The notes: generated from the letters alone by a model not told the origin. DNA of 64,000 nucleotides from Streptomyces sp. AC550_RSS872 (GCF_019049285.1 NZ_JAGMUL010000062.1:178551-242550), one strand, 5' to 3'; counted from the first letter of the stretch, positions 32,223 to 40,964 are shown. Made by a program: numbers and translations.

Positions 32223-34771
32223 GCGAGAACACCACCCGGGCCACCGAGGGACGGGTCCTGCCCGTCACCGACCTGTCCCTCGTCGTGCTCGTCGGCGCCT
32301 CCGGCTCCGGCAAGTCCGCCTTCGCCCGCCGGCACTTCAAGCCCACCGAGGTCATCTCCTCCGACTTCTGCCGCGGCCTGGTCTGCGACGACGAGAACGA
32401 CCAGAGCGCGACCCGGGACGCCTTCGACGTCCTGCACTACATCGCGGGCAAGCGCCTGGCCGCCGGCCGCCGTACCGTCGTCGACGCCACCAATGTGCAG
32501 CAGGACGCCCGCAAGCAGCTGATCCAGCTGGCGAAGCAGTACGACGTGCTGCCCATCGCCATCGTGCTGGACGTGCCGGAGCAGGTGTGCGCCGAGCGCA
32601 ACGCGGGCCGCACCGACCGGGCCGACATGCCGCGCCGGGTCATCCAGCGGCACACCCGCGAACTGCGCCGGTCCCTGCGGCACCTGGAGCGCGAGGGCTT
32701 CCGCAAGGTGCACGTCCTGCGCGGTGTGGAGGACGTCGAGAGCGCCACCGTCGTCACCGAGAAGCGTTTCAACGACCTGACCCACCTCACCGGTCCGTTC
32801 GACATCGTCGGCGACATCCACGGCTGTGCCTCGGAACTGGAGTCGCTGCTCGGCAAGTTGGGCTACGTCGACGGCGTGCACCCCGACGGCCGTACCGCCG
32901 TCTTCGTCGGCGACCTCGTCGACCGCGGCCCGGACAGCCCGGGCGTGCTGCGCCGCGTCATGTCGATGGTGAAGTCGGGCAACGCGCTGTGCGTGCCGGG
33001 CAACCACGAGAACAAGTACGGGCGTTACCTCAAGGGCCGCAAGGTCCAGCACACGCACGGACTCGCCGAGACCATCGAGCAGATGGAGGGCCACAGCGAG
33101 GAGTTCCGGGCCGAGGTACGGCAGTTCATCGACGGGCTGGTCAGCCACTACGTCCTCGACGGCGGCCGGCTGGTGGTCTGCCACGCCGGCCTGCCGGAGA
33201 AGTACCACGGCCGTACGTCCGGCCGGGTCCGCTCGCACGCGCTGTACGGCGACACCACCGGGGAGACCGACGAGTTCGGGCTGCCGGTGCGCTACCCGTG
33301 GGCGGAGGACTACCGGGGCCGGGCGGCCGTGGTGTACGGCCACACTCCCGTCCCGGAGGCCACATGGCTGAACAACACCATCTGCCTGGACACCGGTGCT
33401 GTCTTCGGCGGCAAGCTCACCGCGCTGCGCTGGCCGGAGCGGGAGCTGGTCGACGTACCGGCCGAGCAGGTCTGGTACGAGCCGGCCAGGCCGCTGCGGA
33501 CGGAGGCACCGGGAGGGCACGACGGTCGGCCGCTCGACCTGGGCGACGTGCAGGGCCGCAGGGTCGTGGAGACCCGGCACTCGGGCCGCGTGTCGGTCCG
33601 TGAGGAGAACGCGGCCGCGGCCCTGGAGGTCATGAGCCGCTTCGCCGTCGACCCGCGCCTGCTGCCGTACCTTCCGCCGACCATGGCGCCGACGGCCACG
33701 AGTCACATCGACGGCTACCTGGAGCACCCGGCGGAGGCCTTCGCGCAGTACGCGGCGGACGGCGTCGAGCGGGTCGTGTGCGAGGAGAAGCACATGGGCT
33801 CGCGGGCCGTGGCGCTGGTGTGCCGGGACGCGGAGGTCGCCCGCAAGCGGTTCGGGGTCGACGGCCCCACCGGGTCGCTGTACACCCGTACCGGGCGCCC
33901 CTTCTTCGACGACGAGTCGGTCACGGAGACGATCCTGGACCGCGTCCGGGCCGCTGTCACCGAGGCCGGCCTGTGGGCTGACCTCGAGACGGACTGGCTG
34001 CTGCTCGACGCCGAGCTGATGCCATGGTCGCTGAAGGCACAGGGCCTGCTGCGTTCGCAGTACGCGGCGGTCGGCGCCGCCTCGGGCGCGGTGTTCCCGG
34101 GTGCGCTGGCCGCCCTGGAGGGTGCCGCGGCGCGTGGCGTCGACGTGTCGGACCTGCTGGCCCGTCAGCGTGAACGGGCCGCCGACGCCGCCTCGTTCAC
34201 CGAGGCGTACCGCCGGTACTGCTGGACCACGGACGGCCTGGACGGCGTACGCCTGGCACCGTTCCAGCTCCTCGCGGTCCAGGGCCGCAGCCTCGCCGCC
34301 CTCCCGCACGACGAGCAGCTCGCGCTTGTCGACCGGCTGGTGGAGCACGACGGCACAGGTCTCCTCCAGACCACCCGGCGTCTGTACGTCGACACCGGTG
34401 ACCCGGAGTCGGTGCGGGCCGGCGTCGACTGGTGGCTGGAGATGACCGGCCGGGGCGGCGAGGGCATGGTCGTCAAGCCGCTCGGCGCGGTCGTGCGAAG
34501 CGGGGAGGGGCGGCTCGTCCAGCCCGGGATCAAATGCCGGGGCCGGGAGTACCTGCGGATCATCTACGGTCCGGAGTACACGCGGCCGGACAACCTGGCC
34601 CGGCTGCGGCAGCGGTTCCTCAACCACAAGCGGTCCCTCGCCATCCGCGAGTACGCGCTCGGTCTGGAGGCCCTGGACCGGCTGGCCGACGGCGAGCCGC
34701 TGTGGCGGGTGCACGAGGCGGTGTTCGGGGTGCTGGCGCTGGAGTCGGAGCCGGTCGACCCCCGGCTGTGA
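32219..34771 (+). CDS. pnkp: polynucleotide kinase-phosphatase-ligase Pnkp
   Basis: An 850-aa three-domain RNA repair enzyme. The kinase has P-loop GASGSGKS (26-33) and a lid Arg region. A calcineurin-like phosphatase follows with DIHGC (about 198), GDLVDRGP (about 230) and GNHENK (about 260). The C-terminal adenylyltransferase has nucleotidyl Lys524 in EEKHMGSR. These activities heal 5'-OH and 2',3'-cyclic phosphate ends and seal them with Hen1 as partner. ATG 32219 overlaps the hen1 stop. All catalytic motifs look intact, so the pair should be functional although the flanking DNA is decayed. Confidence 0.94.
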   Translation: MSENTTRATEGRVLPVTDLSLVVLVGASGSGKSAFARRHFKPTEVISSDFCRGLVCDDENDQSATRDAFDVLHYIAGKRLAAGRRTVVDATNVQQDARKQLIQLAKQYDVLPIAIVLDVPEQVCAERNAGRTDRADMPRRVIQRHTRELRRSLRHLEREGFRKVHVLRGVEDVESATVVTEKRFNDLTHLTGPFDIVGDIHGCASELESLLGKLGYVDGVHPDGRTAVFVGDLVDRGPDSPGVLRRVMSMVKSGNALCVPGNHENKYGRYLKGRKVQHTHGLAETIEQMEGHSEEFRAEVRQFIDGLVSHYVLDGGRLVVCHAGLPEKYHGRTSGRVRSHALYGDTTGETDEFGLPVRYPWAEDYRGRAAVVYGHTPVPEATWLNNTICLDTGAVFGGKLTALRWPERELVDVPAEQVWYEPARPLRTEAPGGHDGRPLDLGDVQGRRVVETRHSGRVSVREENAAAALEVMSRFAVDPRLLPYLPPTMAPTATSHIDGYLEHPAEAFAQYAADGVERVVCEEKHMGSRAVALVCRDAEVARKRFGVDGPTGSLYTRTGRPFFDDESVTETILDRVRAAVTEAGLWADLETDWLLLDAELMPWSLKAQGLLRSQYAAVGAASGAVFPGALAALEGAAARGVDVSDLLARQRERAADAASFTEAYRRYCWTTDGLDGVRLAPFQLLAVQGRSLAALPHDEQLALVDRLVEHDGTGLLQTTRRLYVDTGDPESVRAGVDWWLEMTGRGGEGMVVKPLGAVVRSGEGRLVQPGIKCRGREYLRIIYGPEYTRPDNLARLRQRFLNHKRSLAIREYALGLEALDRLADGEPLWRVHEAVFGVLALESEPVDPRL

Positions 34772-34806
34772 CGGTCAGCGGCTGATCACGGCCCGCGCTG
34801 TTCACG

Positions 34807-35706
34807 TCAGCCGACCAGCCGCAGCCGCTCCCGGCACACGCCGACCCGCAGGGTCTGCCCCCAGGTCAGCTCCACCGCGTCCGTCTCCATCCCGTCCCCG
34901 AAGGCGACCAGCCGCTCGGACTCGACGGTGAGGTGGAGACGGTGCGCGGCGGCGAGTTCCCCGGCCACCAGTGACGTACCGGTGGCCGGGGAGGGCCAGG
35001 CCTCCCGTACGAACCACAGCAGGCGCTCCTCGGTCGGGGAGGGCAGCCGCAGCCGCCCTCCCCGCTCCTGCCACACCGACCGGATCCATCCGGTCGCCCC
35101 CGTCCCGGTGCCGATCAGCACCCCGGAGGAGGCCTGGGCCTCGACGACACCCCCGTCGTCCTCCAGGCCCAGGCGGTATCGGGCCGTCTGGTGGCCGACG
35201 GCGCCCAGGTAGATCTCGTTCAGGGCCACCAGCCGCTGGGTGTCGTCGGCGACGGCCTCCACCATGATGAGTTCGTCGCAGCGGACCCCTCCCGACTGCG
35301 TGGCGGCGAGCAGCGGGCCGGCGTCCTCGGGACGGTGGCGGACCAGGACGCCCGGGTTGCGGCCGGGGTCGGTGTCGATGCCGAGCACCGGCTGGCCGGC
35401 CAGGTACTTGGCCACGTTCGCGACCAGTCCGTCCTGGCCGGCCACGACGACCACGTCCTCCGGCGCGAACAGGAAGCGGTCCAGGTCGGCCCGCTCCACA
35501 CGGGTCTGACGCCAGGTCAGCGGGATCGCCGCGGCCACCTCGGTCAGCGCCTGCCGGGTGCGGCGGTGGCGTTCGGCGACCTCCGCGATGTCGCGGCCCC
35601 GGGAGGAGAGGAAGAAGGCGGCCTGGCCGTGCGTGCCGTGCCGGGCCACCAACTCCTCGTACTCCGTGGTGCGATGGACGAGGACGACCCGCGGGGCGAG
35701 GCTCAC
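34807..35706 (-). CDS. divergent NAD-kinase-family (ATP-NAD kinase fold) protein
   Basis: A 299-aa protein. The NAD-kinase fold is suggested by VVVAGQDGLVANVAKYLAGQPVLGIDTDP (in place of the canonical GGDGT...PVLGIN), RLVALNEIYLG (the NE motif) and SSGVLIGTGTGATGWIRS (the glycine-rich ribose/triphosphate loop). The central Asp and NE pair survive but the GGDGT loop is altered. Catalysis on NAD is therefore uncertain; a sphingosine- or sugar-phosphate-like substrate, or a purely binding role, is possible. GTG 35706 overlaps the stop of the SPFH gene upstream (GTGA), so the two are translated together. Confidence 0.72.
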   Translation of the reverse strand: MSLAPRVVLVHRTTEYEELVARHGTHGQAAFFLSSRGRDIAEVAERHRRTRQALTEVAAAIPLTWRQTRVERADLDRFLFAPEDVVVVAGQDGLVANVAKYLAGQPVLGIDTDPGRNPGVLVRHRPEDAGPLLAATQSGGVRCDELIMVEAVADDTQRLVALNEIYLGAVGHQTARYRLGLEDDGGVVEAQASSGVLIGTGTGATGWIRSVWQERGGRLRLPSPTEERLLWFVREAWPSPATGTSLVAGELAAAHRLHLTVESERLVAFGDGMETDAVELTWGQTLRVGVCRERLRLVG

Positions 35707-36740
35707 GCCTGCTCCCGCGCACCGAGCCTGGCGAGCAGTCCGGTCAGCACGTCCGGCGACAGTGTCACGCTGTCGATCCGCGGCAGGTTCTCCGCCAGCC
35801 GCGTCCCGGTGAGGGCGTGCAGCGTCGCCACGTCCACCTCGGCGTGCACCCGCAGCCAGGCCGCCTGCGCCTGCGCCCGCGCCTCACCGACCTCACGCGC
35901 ACCCTCGGCCTCCGCCCGGGCCAGCCGTACGGACCGCTTGGCCTCCGCCTCCGCGAGCCGCACCGTCCGTGCCGCCTCCGCCTCCGCCCGGACGGCGTCG
36001 GCCGCCGCGTGCTCCTCGGCCTCCCGGCGTGCGTTCGTGCCTCGCTGGTCGACCAACTGCTCCTCGCGGCGGGCGAGTTCGATCTGGCTGGCGAGTTCGT
36101 TCTCGGCGATGGCGCGCTCGCGCTCGACGGCCACCGCACGCCGTTCGTACGTCGCCCGGTCCGCCTCCTGCTGGATCTCCTCACGGGCCGGTGTGCGCAG
36201 TGCCCGCTCCACCTCCGGTTCCGGACGCAGCGCCACGACGCGTACCGCGACCACCTCGATGCCGGTCGCGGGGAGCCGGGGTTCGCCGGCCAGGCCCTGC
36301 GAGATCCGCTCCCGAACCGCCGTGACGCCGTCGACGAGGGCCGCCGACAGCGGCGTACGGGACAGGACGTCCAGCGCGTGCTGCTGGGCCGTCTCGGTCA
36401 GAAGCGTCCCCAGCTGTTCCAGCGGGGTGCCCCGCCACGCGCCCGTGTCCGGGTCGACGGAGAAGTCCAGGCGGGTCGAGGCCAGTGCGGGGTCGCTGAT
36501 CCGGTAGGTGACCGTCGCCTGGACGGCCACGTCCTGGAAGTCGGACGTACGGGCGTGGAAGGTCATCGCCAACTCGCGGTCATCGACCGGCACTTCGGAG
36601 AGCGCGGCGGTCAGTGCCCGGTACCAGAAGCTGAGTCCGGGGCCGTCGTGCAGCAGTTTTCCGCCGCGGTGGTGGCGGATGTGCGCCGTGGGCGCGCCGC
36701 GCAGATGGCGCCAGCCGAGGCGCCGGGTGATGTCGGCCAT
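35703..36740 (-). CDS. SPFH/Band-7 (prohibitin-like) domain protein
   Basis: A 345-aa protein from ATG 36740 with GGAGGGG upstream. Residues about 10-180 form the SPFH domain (DVAVQATVTYRISDPALA, LEQLGTLLTETAQQHALDVLS). Residues about 190-310 are a long Ala/Glu/Arg-rich coiled coil (RREEQLVDQRG, AEAEAARTVRLAEAEAKRSVRLARAEAEGARE). There is no clear N-terminal membrane anchor, unlike flotillins. SPFH proteins oligomerise into rings or membrane scaffolds. Coupled translation with an NAD-kinase-like protein suggests a joint complex. Two repeated operators lie upstream in the region shared with arcA. Confidence 0.82.
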   Translation of the reverse strand: MADITRRLGWRHLRGAPTAHIRHHRGGKLLHDGPGLSFWYRALTAALSEVPVDDRELAMTFHARTSDFQDVAVQATVTYRISDPALASTRLDFSVDPDTGAWRGTPLEQLGTLLTETAQQHALDVLSRTPLSAALVDGVTAVRERISQGLAGEPRLPATGIEVVAVRVVALRPEPEVERALRTPAREEIQQEADRATYERRAVAVERERAIAENELASQIELARREEQLVDQRGTNARREAEEHAAADAVRAEAEAARTVRLAEAEAKRSVRLARAEAEGAREVGEARAQAQAAWLRVHAEVDVATLHALTGTRLAENLPRIDSVTLSPDVLTGLLARLGAREQA

Positions 36741-36760
36741 GGGATCCCCTCCACGATTTC

Positions 36761-36809
36761 TCGTCATGTAGACGATAAGCGAGTGGCCGGGTTGTCGTCA
36801 AGAGGACGA
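36761..36809. promoter_or_regulatory. paired operators TCGTC-N5-GACGA between SPFH gene and arcA
   Basis: TCGTC-ATGTA-GACGA (36761-36775) and TCGTC-AAGAG-GACGA (36795-36809) are two perfect dyads 34 bp apart. They lie in the 135-bp divergent promoter region, nearer to the SPFH gene start (21 bp). Regular repetition points to a dimeric repressor; no matching regulator gene is in the window. Confidence 0.6.
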
Positions 36810-36875
36810 GAACGAGAGAAGGGCAAGGTGGTCAAGCAGGGGGTGAAGTCGGCCCCCGATGGTCAGGATGGAGGC

Positions 36876-38099
36876 ATGGGATTCCATGTCGACTCCGAGG
36901 CCGGGCGGCTGCGCCGCGTCATCCTTCACCGGCCCGATCTAGAGCTCAAAAGGCTCACCCCCAGCAACAAGGACGCCCTGCTCTTCGACGACGTGCTGTG
37001 GGTGCGCCGGGCGCGCGCCGAGCACGACGGGTTCGCCGACGTCCTGCGCGACCGCGGGGTCACCGTCCACCTCTTCGGCGACCTGCTCACCGAGGCCCTG
37101 GAGATCCCGGTGGCCCGCCGGCTCGTCCTGGACCGGGTCTTCGACGAGAAGGAGTACGGGGTGCTCGCCACGGACCACCTCCGTGCGGCCTTCGAAAGCC
37201 TGCCCTCGGCCGAGCTGGCCGAGGCTCTCGTCGGCGGCATGACCAAACGGGAGTTCCTGGAGGAGCACCCCGAGCCGACCTCCGTGCGCTTCCATGTGAT
37301 GGAACTCGACGACTTCCTCCTCGCGCCCCTGCCCAACCACCTGTTCACCCGTGACACCTCCGCCTGGATCTACGACGGCGTCTCCGTCAACGCCATGCGC
37401 TGGCCGGCGCGGCAGCGTGAGACGGTCCACTTCGAGGCGATCTACCGACACCACCCCCTCTTCCGTGACGAAACGTTCCACTTCTGGTCCGAGGGGCAGG
37501 CCGACTACCCCTCCACCATCGAGGGCGGCGACGTCCTGGTGATCGGCAACGGCGCCGTCCTCATCGGGATGAGCGAGCGGACCACGCCCCAGGCCGTCGA
37601 GATGCTCGCCCACAAGCTGTTCGCCGCCGGGTCGGCGCAGACGATCGTGGCCCTCGACATGCCCAAGCGGCGCGCCCTGATGCACCTCGACACCGTGATG
37701 ACGATGGTCGACGGCGACGTCTTCACCCAGTACGCCGGGCTCGGCATGCTCCGCTCGTACACCATCGAACCCGGCGCCGGCGACAAGGAGCTGAAGGTCA
37801 CCGACCATCCGCCGGAGCACATGCACCGCGCCATCGCCGCCGCCCTGGGGCTCAGTGAGATCCGTGTCCTGACCGCGACCCAGGACGTTCACGCCGCCGA
37901 GCGGGAGCAGTGGGACGACGGCTGCAACGTGCTGGCCGTCGAGCCGGGTGTCGTCATCGCCTATGAGCGGAACTCCACCACCAACACGCATCTGCGCAAG
38001 CAGGGCATCGAGGTGATCGAGATCCCGGGGAGCGAGCTGGGGCGGGGCAGGGGCGGGCCGCGCTGTATGAGCTGCCCTGTCGAGCGGGAGGCCGTGTGA
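36876..38099 (+). CDS. arcA: arginine deiminase
   Basis: A 407-aa enzyme, full length for ADI, from ATG 36876 with ATGGAGGC. It begins GFHVDSEAGRLRRVILHRP. LPNHLFTRDTSAWIYDGVSV carries substrate Asp and Arg residues; HFEAIYRHHPLF and EGGDVLVIGNGAVLIGMSERT are family blocks. MHLDTVMTMVD has the catalytic His, and the C-terminal GGPRCMSCPVERE contains the nucleophilic Cys. It converts arginine to citrulline and ammonia. Ornithine carbamoyltransferase follows 115 bp downstream, the usual ADI pairing, but no carbamate kinase or arginine/ornithine antiporter gene is in the window. Confidence 0.95.
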   Translation: MGFHVDSEAGRLRRVILHRPDLELKRLTPSNKDALLFDDVLWVRRARAEHDGFADVLRDRGVTVHLFGDLLTEALEIPVARRLVLDRVFDEKEYGVLATDHLRAAFESLPSAELAEALVGGMTKREFLEEHPEPTSVRFHVMELDDFLLAPLPNHLFTRDTSAWIYDGVSVNAMRWPARQRETVHFEAIYRHHPLFRDETFHFWSEGQADYPSTIEGGDVLVIGNGAVLIGMSERTTPQAVEMLAHKLFAAGSAQTIVALDMPKRRALMHLDTVMTMVDGDVFTQYAGLGMLRSYTIEPGAGDKELKVTDHPPEHMHRAIAAALGLSEIRVLTATQDVHAAEREQWDDGCNVLAVEPGVVIAYERNSTTNTHLRKQGIEVIEIPGSELGRGRGGPRCMSCPVEREAV

Positions 38100-38146
38100 G
38101 GGGCTCGGGTCCGGGCGAAGGGGAAGGGGAAGGCGAAGGTCAGGCT

Positions 38147-38173
38147 GTATAGAAATGCTGATGGTCGTATAGA
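38147..38173 (+). promoter_or_regulatory. GTATAGA direct repeat upstream of argF, possible ArgR site
   Basis: GTATAGA occurs at 38147-38153 and 38167-38173, exactly 20 bp apart, 42-68 bp before the argF start. The A/T-rich TGTATA/CGTATA blocks resemble ARG-box halves (TGCATA type). They could also be overlapping -10 elements. Confidence 0.35.
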
Positions 38174-38214
38174 CTTCCAACGTCCCTGTCCTCGTCCCAC
38201 CCTGGAGCGCCCCC

Positions 38215-39222
38215 ATGGCGACTGTCCCGAGCGCCCTCGCCGGCCGCCACTTCCTCAAGGAGCTCGACCTCACCGAGCAGGAGTTCCTCGGGCTGATCGA
38301 GCTGGCCGCCGAACTGAAGGCCGCCAAGAAGGCCGGGGCCGAGACGCAGTACCTGCGGGGCAGGAACATCGCGCTGATCTTCGAGAAGACCTCGACGCGC
38401 ACGCGCTGCGCGTTCGAGGTCGCGGCCGCCGACCAGGGCGCCTCGACGACCTACCTCGACCCGTCCGGCTCGCAGATCGGCCACAAGGAGTCCGTGAAGG
38501 ACACCGCGCGCGTGCTGGGCCGGATGTACGACGGGATCGAGTACCGCGGTGACAGCCAGGCGAAGGTGGAGGAGCTGGCCGCGTACGCGGGCGTGCCCGT
38601 CTACAACGGCCTGACCGACGACTGGCACCCCACGCAGATGCTCGCCGACGTGCTGACGATGACGGAGCACAGCGACAGGCCGCTCAAGGAGATCACTTTC
38701 GCCTACCTGGGCGACGCCCGCTTCAACATGGGCAACTCGTACCTGATCACCGGCGCGCTGCTCGGCATGGACGTGCGCATCGTCGCGCCCGAGGCGTACT
38801 GGCCCGGTGGCGAGGTCGTGGCACGGGCCCGCAAGCTGGCAGAGGCCAGCGGCGCCGTCATCACGCTCACCGAGGACGTCGCCGAGGGCGTCCGTGGCGC
38901 CGACTTCGTCGCCACCGACGTCTGGGTCTCCATGGGGGAGCCCAAGGAGGTCTGGGACGAGCGGATCGCCGCGCTCGGCTCCTACGCGGTGACCATGGAC
39001 GTCCTGCGCGCCACCGGCAACCCGGACGTCAAGTTCCTGCACTGTCTGCCGGCCTTCCATGACCTCGGTACGAAGATCGGGCGTGAGATCTTCGAGAGTC
39101 ATGGGCTGGAGTCGCTCGAGGTGACGGACGAGGTCTTCGAGTCCGAGTACTCGGTGGTCTTCGACGAGGCGGAGAACCGGATGCACACGATCAAGGCTGT
39201 GCTGGTGGCGACGCTGGCGTGA
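38215..39222 (+). CDS. argF: ornithine carbamoyltransferase
   Basis: A 335-aa enzyme. It has STRTR (60-64) for carbamoyl phosphate, WHPTQ near residue 145, DARFNMGNSYLITGA in the hinge region, and HCLPAFHD near 271 with the catalytic Cys for ornithine. The length and FLKELDLTEQEF start are those of catabolic-type (ArcB-like) enzymes, and its place after arcA favours phosphorolysis of citrulline, though synthesis is also possible. ATG 38215 has GGAGCG upstream. The 3' neighbour is convergent. Confidence 0.94.
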   Translation: MATVPSALAGRHFLKELDLTEQEFLGLIELAAELKAAKKAGAETQYLRGRNIALIFEKTSTRTRCAFEVAAADQGASTTYLDPSGSQIGHKESVKDTARVLGRMYDGIEYRGDSQAKVEELAAYAGVPVYNGLTDDWHPTQMLADVLTMTEHSDRPLKEITFAYLGDARFNMGNSYLITGALLGMDVRIVAPEAYWPGGEVVARARKLAEASGAVITLTEDVAEGVRGADFVATDVWVSMGEPKEVWDERIAALGSYAVTMDVLRATGNPDVKFLHCLPAFHDLGTKIGREIFESHGLESLEVTDEVFESEYSVVFDEAENRMHTIKAVLVATLA

Positions 39223-39275
39223 GCTTGGGACGGGGGAGCGCCGTAGGGGTGCGGTCGTCTGCCGGGTGCCGGTCG

Positions 39276-39300
39276 GATGTGGCTGGTCGCGCCCACGCGG
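39276..39300 (-). repeat. 25-bp repeat, inverted copy of 41032-41056
   Basis: Bases 39276-39300 (GATGTGGCTGGTCGCGCC...) are the exact reverse complement of 41032-41056. Both lie in sequence resembling a dispersed Streptomyces intergenic element (CGCGACCAGCCAC core). The two copies flank the anti-sigma-like and enoyl-CoA hydratase genes. Confidence 0.75.
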
Positions 39301-39377
39301 AGCGTTGGCAACCGACGACAACGCCGCAGATGCGCGTGCCAGGCCCCGCGACGCCGGGGTGATCCAAACGGCAGGGC

Positions 39378-39830
39378 CTAGGTGGGCTTTCGCTGAGCCG
39401 GGACGACTGGTAGCCGGAACCACACTGCCTTGCCGGAGCTGGTGGGGCGGTGGCCGCAGGACGAGCTGAGGGCGCGGATCAGGAGCAGACCGCGGCCGTG
39501 TTCCTGCCAAGGGTCGGGATCCTTGACGCTCGGCTTGGTCAGATTGCCCGGCGGGGCCGGGTCCGGGTCGTGGACCTCGACCTGGCAGCCGGACGGCAGC
39601 AGCTCCACCACGAGCTCTATCGGGCCGTTCCCCGCGGTGTGCTCCACGGCGTTCGCGACCAGCTCCGCCGTGAGCAGCTCCGCGGTGTCGCTGTCGGCGG
39701 CATGCTCCAGCTCGGCCAGCGCCGTACGGACCAGAGCGCGTGCCACGGGCACGGCGGCGGCCGTGTGCGGAAGCGCGATACGCCAGGAGGCGGCGGCGGA
39801 GGGGCGATCTTGCAAGGCGGGTCCGTTCAT
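39378..39830 (-). CDS. anti-sigma-factor-type ATP-binding protein (HATPase_c, RsbW-like)
   Basis: A 150-aa single-domain GHKL ATPase. N-box residues are in LLTAELVANAVEHTAG (about 55-68), the G1-like segment is VEVHDPDPAPP, and the G2 segment is HGRGLLLIRALSSSCGHR. Streptomyces has dozens of these. They act as anti-sigma or anti-anti-sigma kinases; some bind Bld or morphology regulators. No sigma factor or antagonist gene is adjacent, so the partner is unknown. Confidence 0.88.
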   Translation of the reverse strand: MNGPALQDRPSAAASWRIALPHTAAAVPVARALVRTALAELEHAADSDTAELLTAELVANAVEHTAGNGPIELVVELLPSGCQVEVHDPDPAPPGNLTKPSVKDPDPWQEHGRGLLLIRALSSSCGHRPTSSGKAVWFRLPVVPAQRKPT

Positions 39831-40047
39831 GAGCAGGCTGTCCTGCTTTCAACCTTATGAATGGTACGGCGCCACCCCGCAGAGGCTTCCGAAGGGCGCC
39901 GTTCGGGACCTTCGGCCCCGACTGAAGGGCGGCTTACCCGGGTGAACGGCCGGCCTCGCGCGGCTGATCCCACCGTTACGCGGGTGTCGACGAGCCGTGA
40001 CGGATGTGACGGGGTCAGGTCACACTCGAATGGGTTATCGCGTAAAC

Positions 40048-40075
40048 GTGACGACAGTCAAAGTTGGGTGATAGC
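40048..40075 (+). promoter_or_regulatory. promoter/operator of the aromatic-CoA operon (14-bp element, copy 1)
   Basis: GTGACGACAGTCAA (40048-40061) contains the dyad TGAC-N4-GTCA. It is identical to 46076-46089. The following GTTGGGTGATAGC is also similar to the second site, giving a plausible -35 (GTGACG) and -10 (GATAGC) with about 16-17 bp spacing. It lies 74 bp before the enoyl-CoA hydratase start. It is a likely PaaX target. Confidence 0.65.
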
Positions 40076-40134
40076 TTCGAAGGGTAGAGCTCAGTGATGC
40101 AGTGCCCGCCGTCCGCCCGAGGAGGCCGCACGTC

Positions 40135-40962
40135 ATGAGTCCCTTCACCGGCTCCGCCGCCCGCACCTCCGACTGGGAGCATCTGCGGGTCGAGCACGCC
40201 GACGGGGTCGCCACCGTCACCCTCGCCCGCCCCGAGAAACTCAACGCGCTCACCTTCGGCGCCTACGCCGACCTGCGCGATCTGCTCGCCGAGCTGTCCC
40301 GGGAGCGGGCGGTACGGGCCCTGGTGCTGGCCGGCGAGGGCCGCGGCTTCTGCTCCGGCGGCGACGTCGACGAGATCATCGGCGCGACCCTGTCCATGGA
40401 CACCGCCCAGCTCCTCGACTTCAACCGGATGACCGGGCAGGTGGTACGGGCCGTACGGGAGTGTCCGTTCCCGGTGGTCGCCGCGGTGCACGGGGTGGCC
40501 GCCGGGGCCGGGGCGGTACTGGCCCTCGCGGCCGACTTCCGCGTCGCCGACCCCACCGCCCGCTTCGCCTTCCTCTTCACCCGGGTCGGCCTGTCCGGCG
40601 GCGACATGGGCGCGGCCTATCTGCTGCCGAGGGTCGTCGGTCTGGGCCACGCGACCCGGCTGCTCATGCTGGGCGAACCGGTACGCGCCCCGGAGGCGGA
40701 GCGCATCGGCCTGATCAGCGAGCTGACGGAGGAGGGCGGGGTGGATGAGGCTGCGGCGGCCCTGGCCCGCCGCCTGGCCGACGGCCCGGCATTGGCGTAT
40801 GCCCAGACGAAGGCGCTCCTCACGGCCGAGCTGGACATGCCGCTTGCAGCGGCGGTGGAGTTGGACGCGTCGACGCAGGCACTACTGATGAACGGCGAGG
40901 ACTACAAGGAGTTCCACGCGGCGTTCACGCAGAAGCGCCCACCGAAGTGGCAGGGGAGGTAG
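40135..40962 (+). CDS. enoyl-CoA hydratase/isomerase family protein
   Basis: A 275-aa crotonase-fold enzyme from ATG 40135 with GGAGG upstream. The two oxyanion-hole segments are GEGRGFCSGGD and VHGVAAGAGAVLALAADFRVAD; LGHATRLLMLGEPVRAPEAERIGLI is the usual helix region. Position and family suggest it hydrates or opens the ring product of the aromatic CoA-thioester pathway encoded around it. The flavin monooxygenase gene starts 2 nt after its stop, with its ribosome-binding site inside this gene's end. Confidence 0.9.
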   Translation: MSPFTGSAARTSDWEHLRVEHADGVATVTLARPEKLNALTFGAYADLRDLLAELSRERAVRALVLAGEGRGFCSGGDVDEIIGATLSMDTAQLLDFNRMTGQVVRAVRECPFPVVAAVHGVAAGAGAVLALAADFRVADPTARFAFLFTRVGLSGGDMGAAYLLPRVVGLGHATRLLMLGEPVRAPEAERIGLISELTEEGGVDEAAAALARRLADGPALAYAQTKALLTAELDMPLAAAVELDASTQALLMNGEDYKEFHAAFTQKRPPKWQGR

Positions 40963-40964
40963 GG

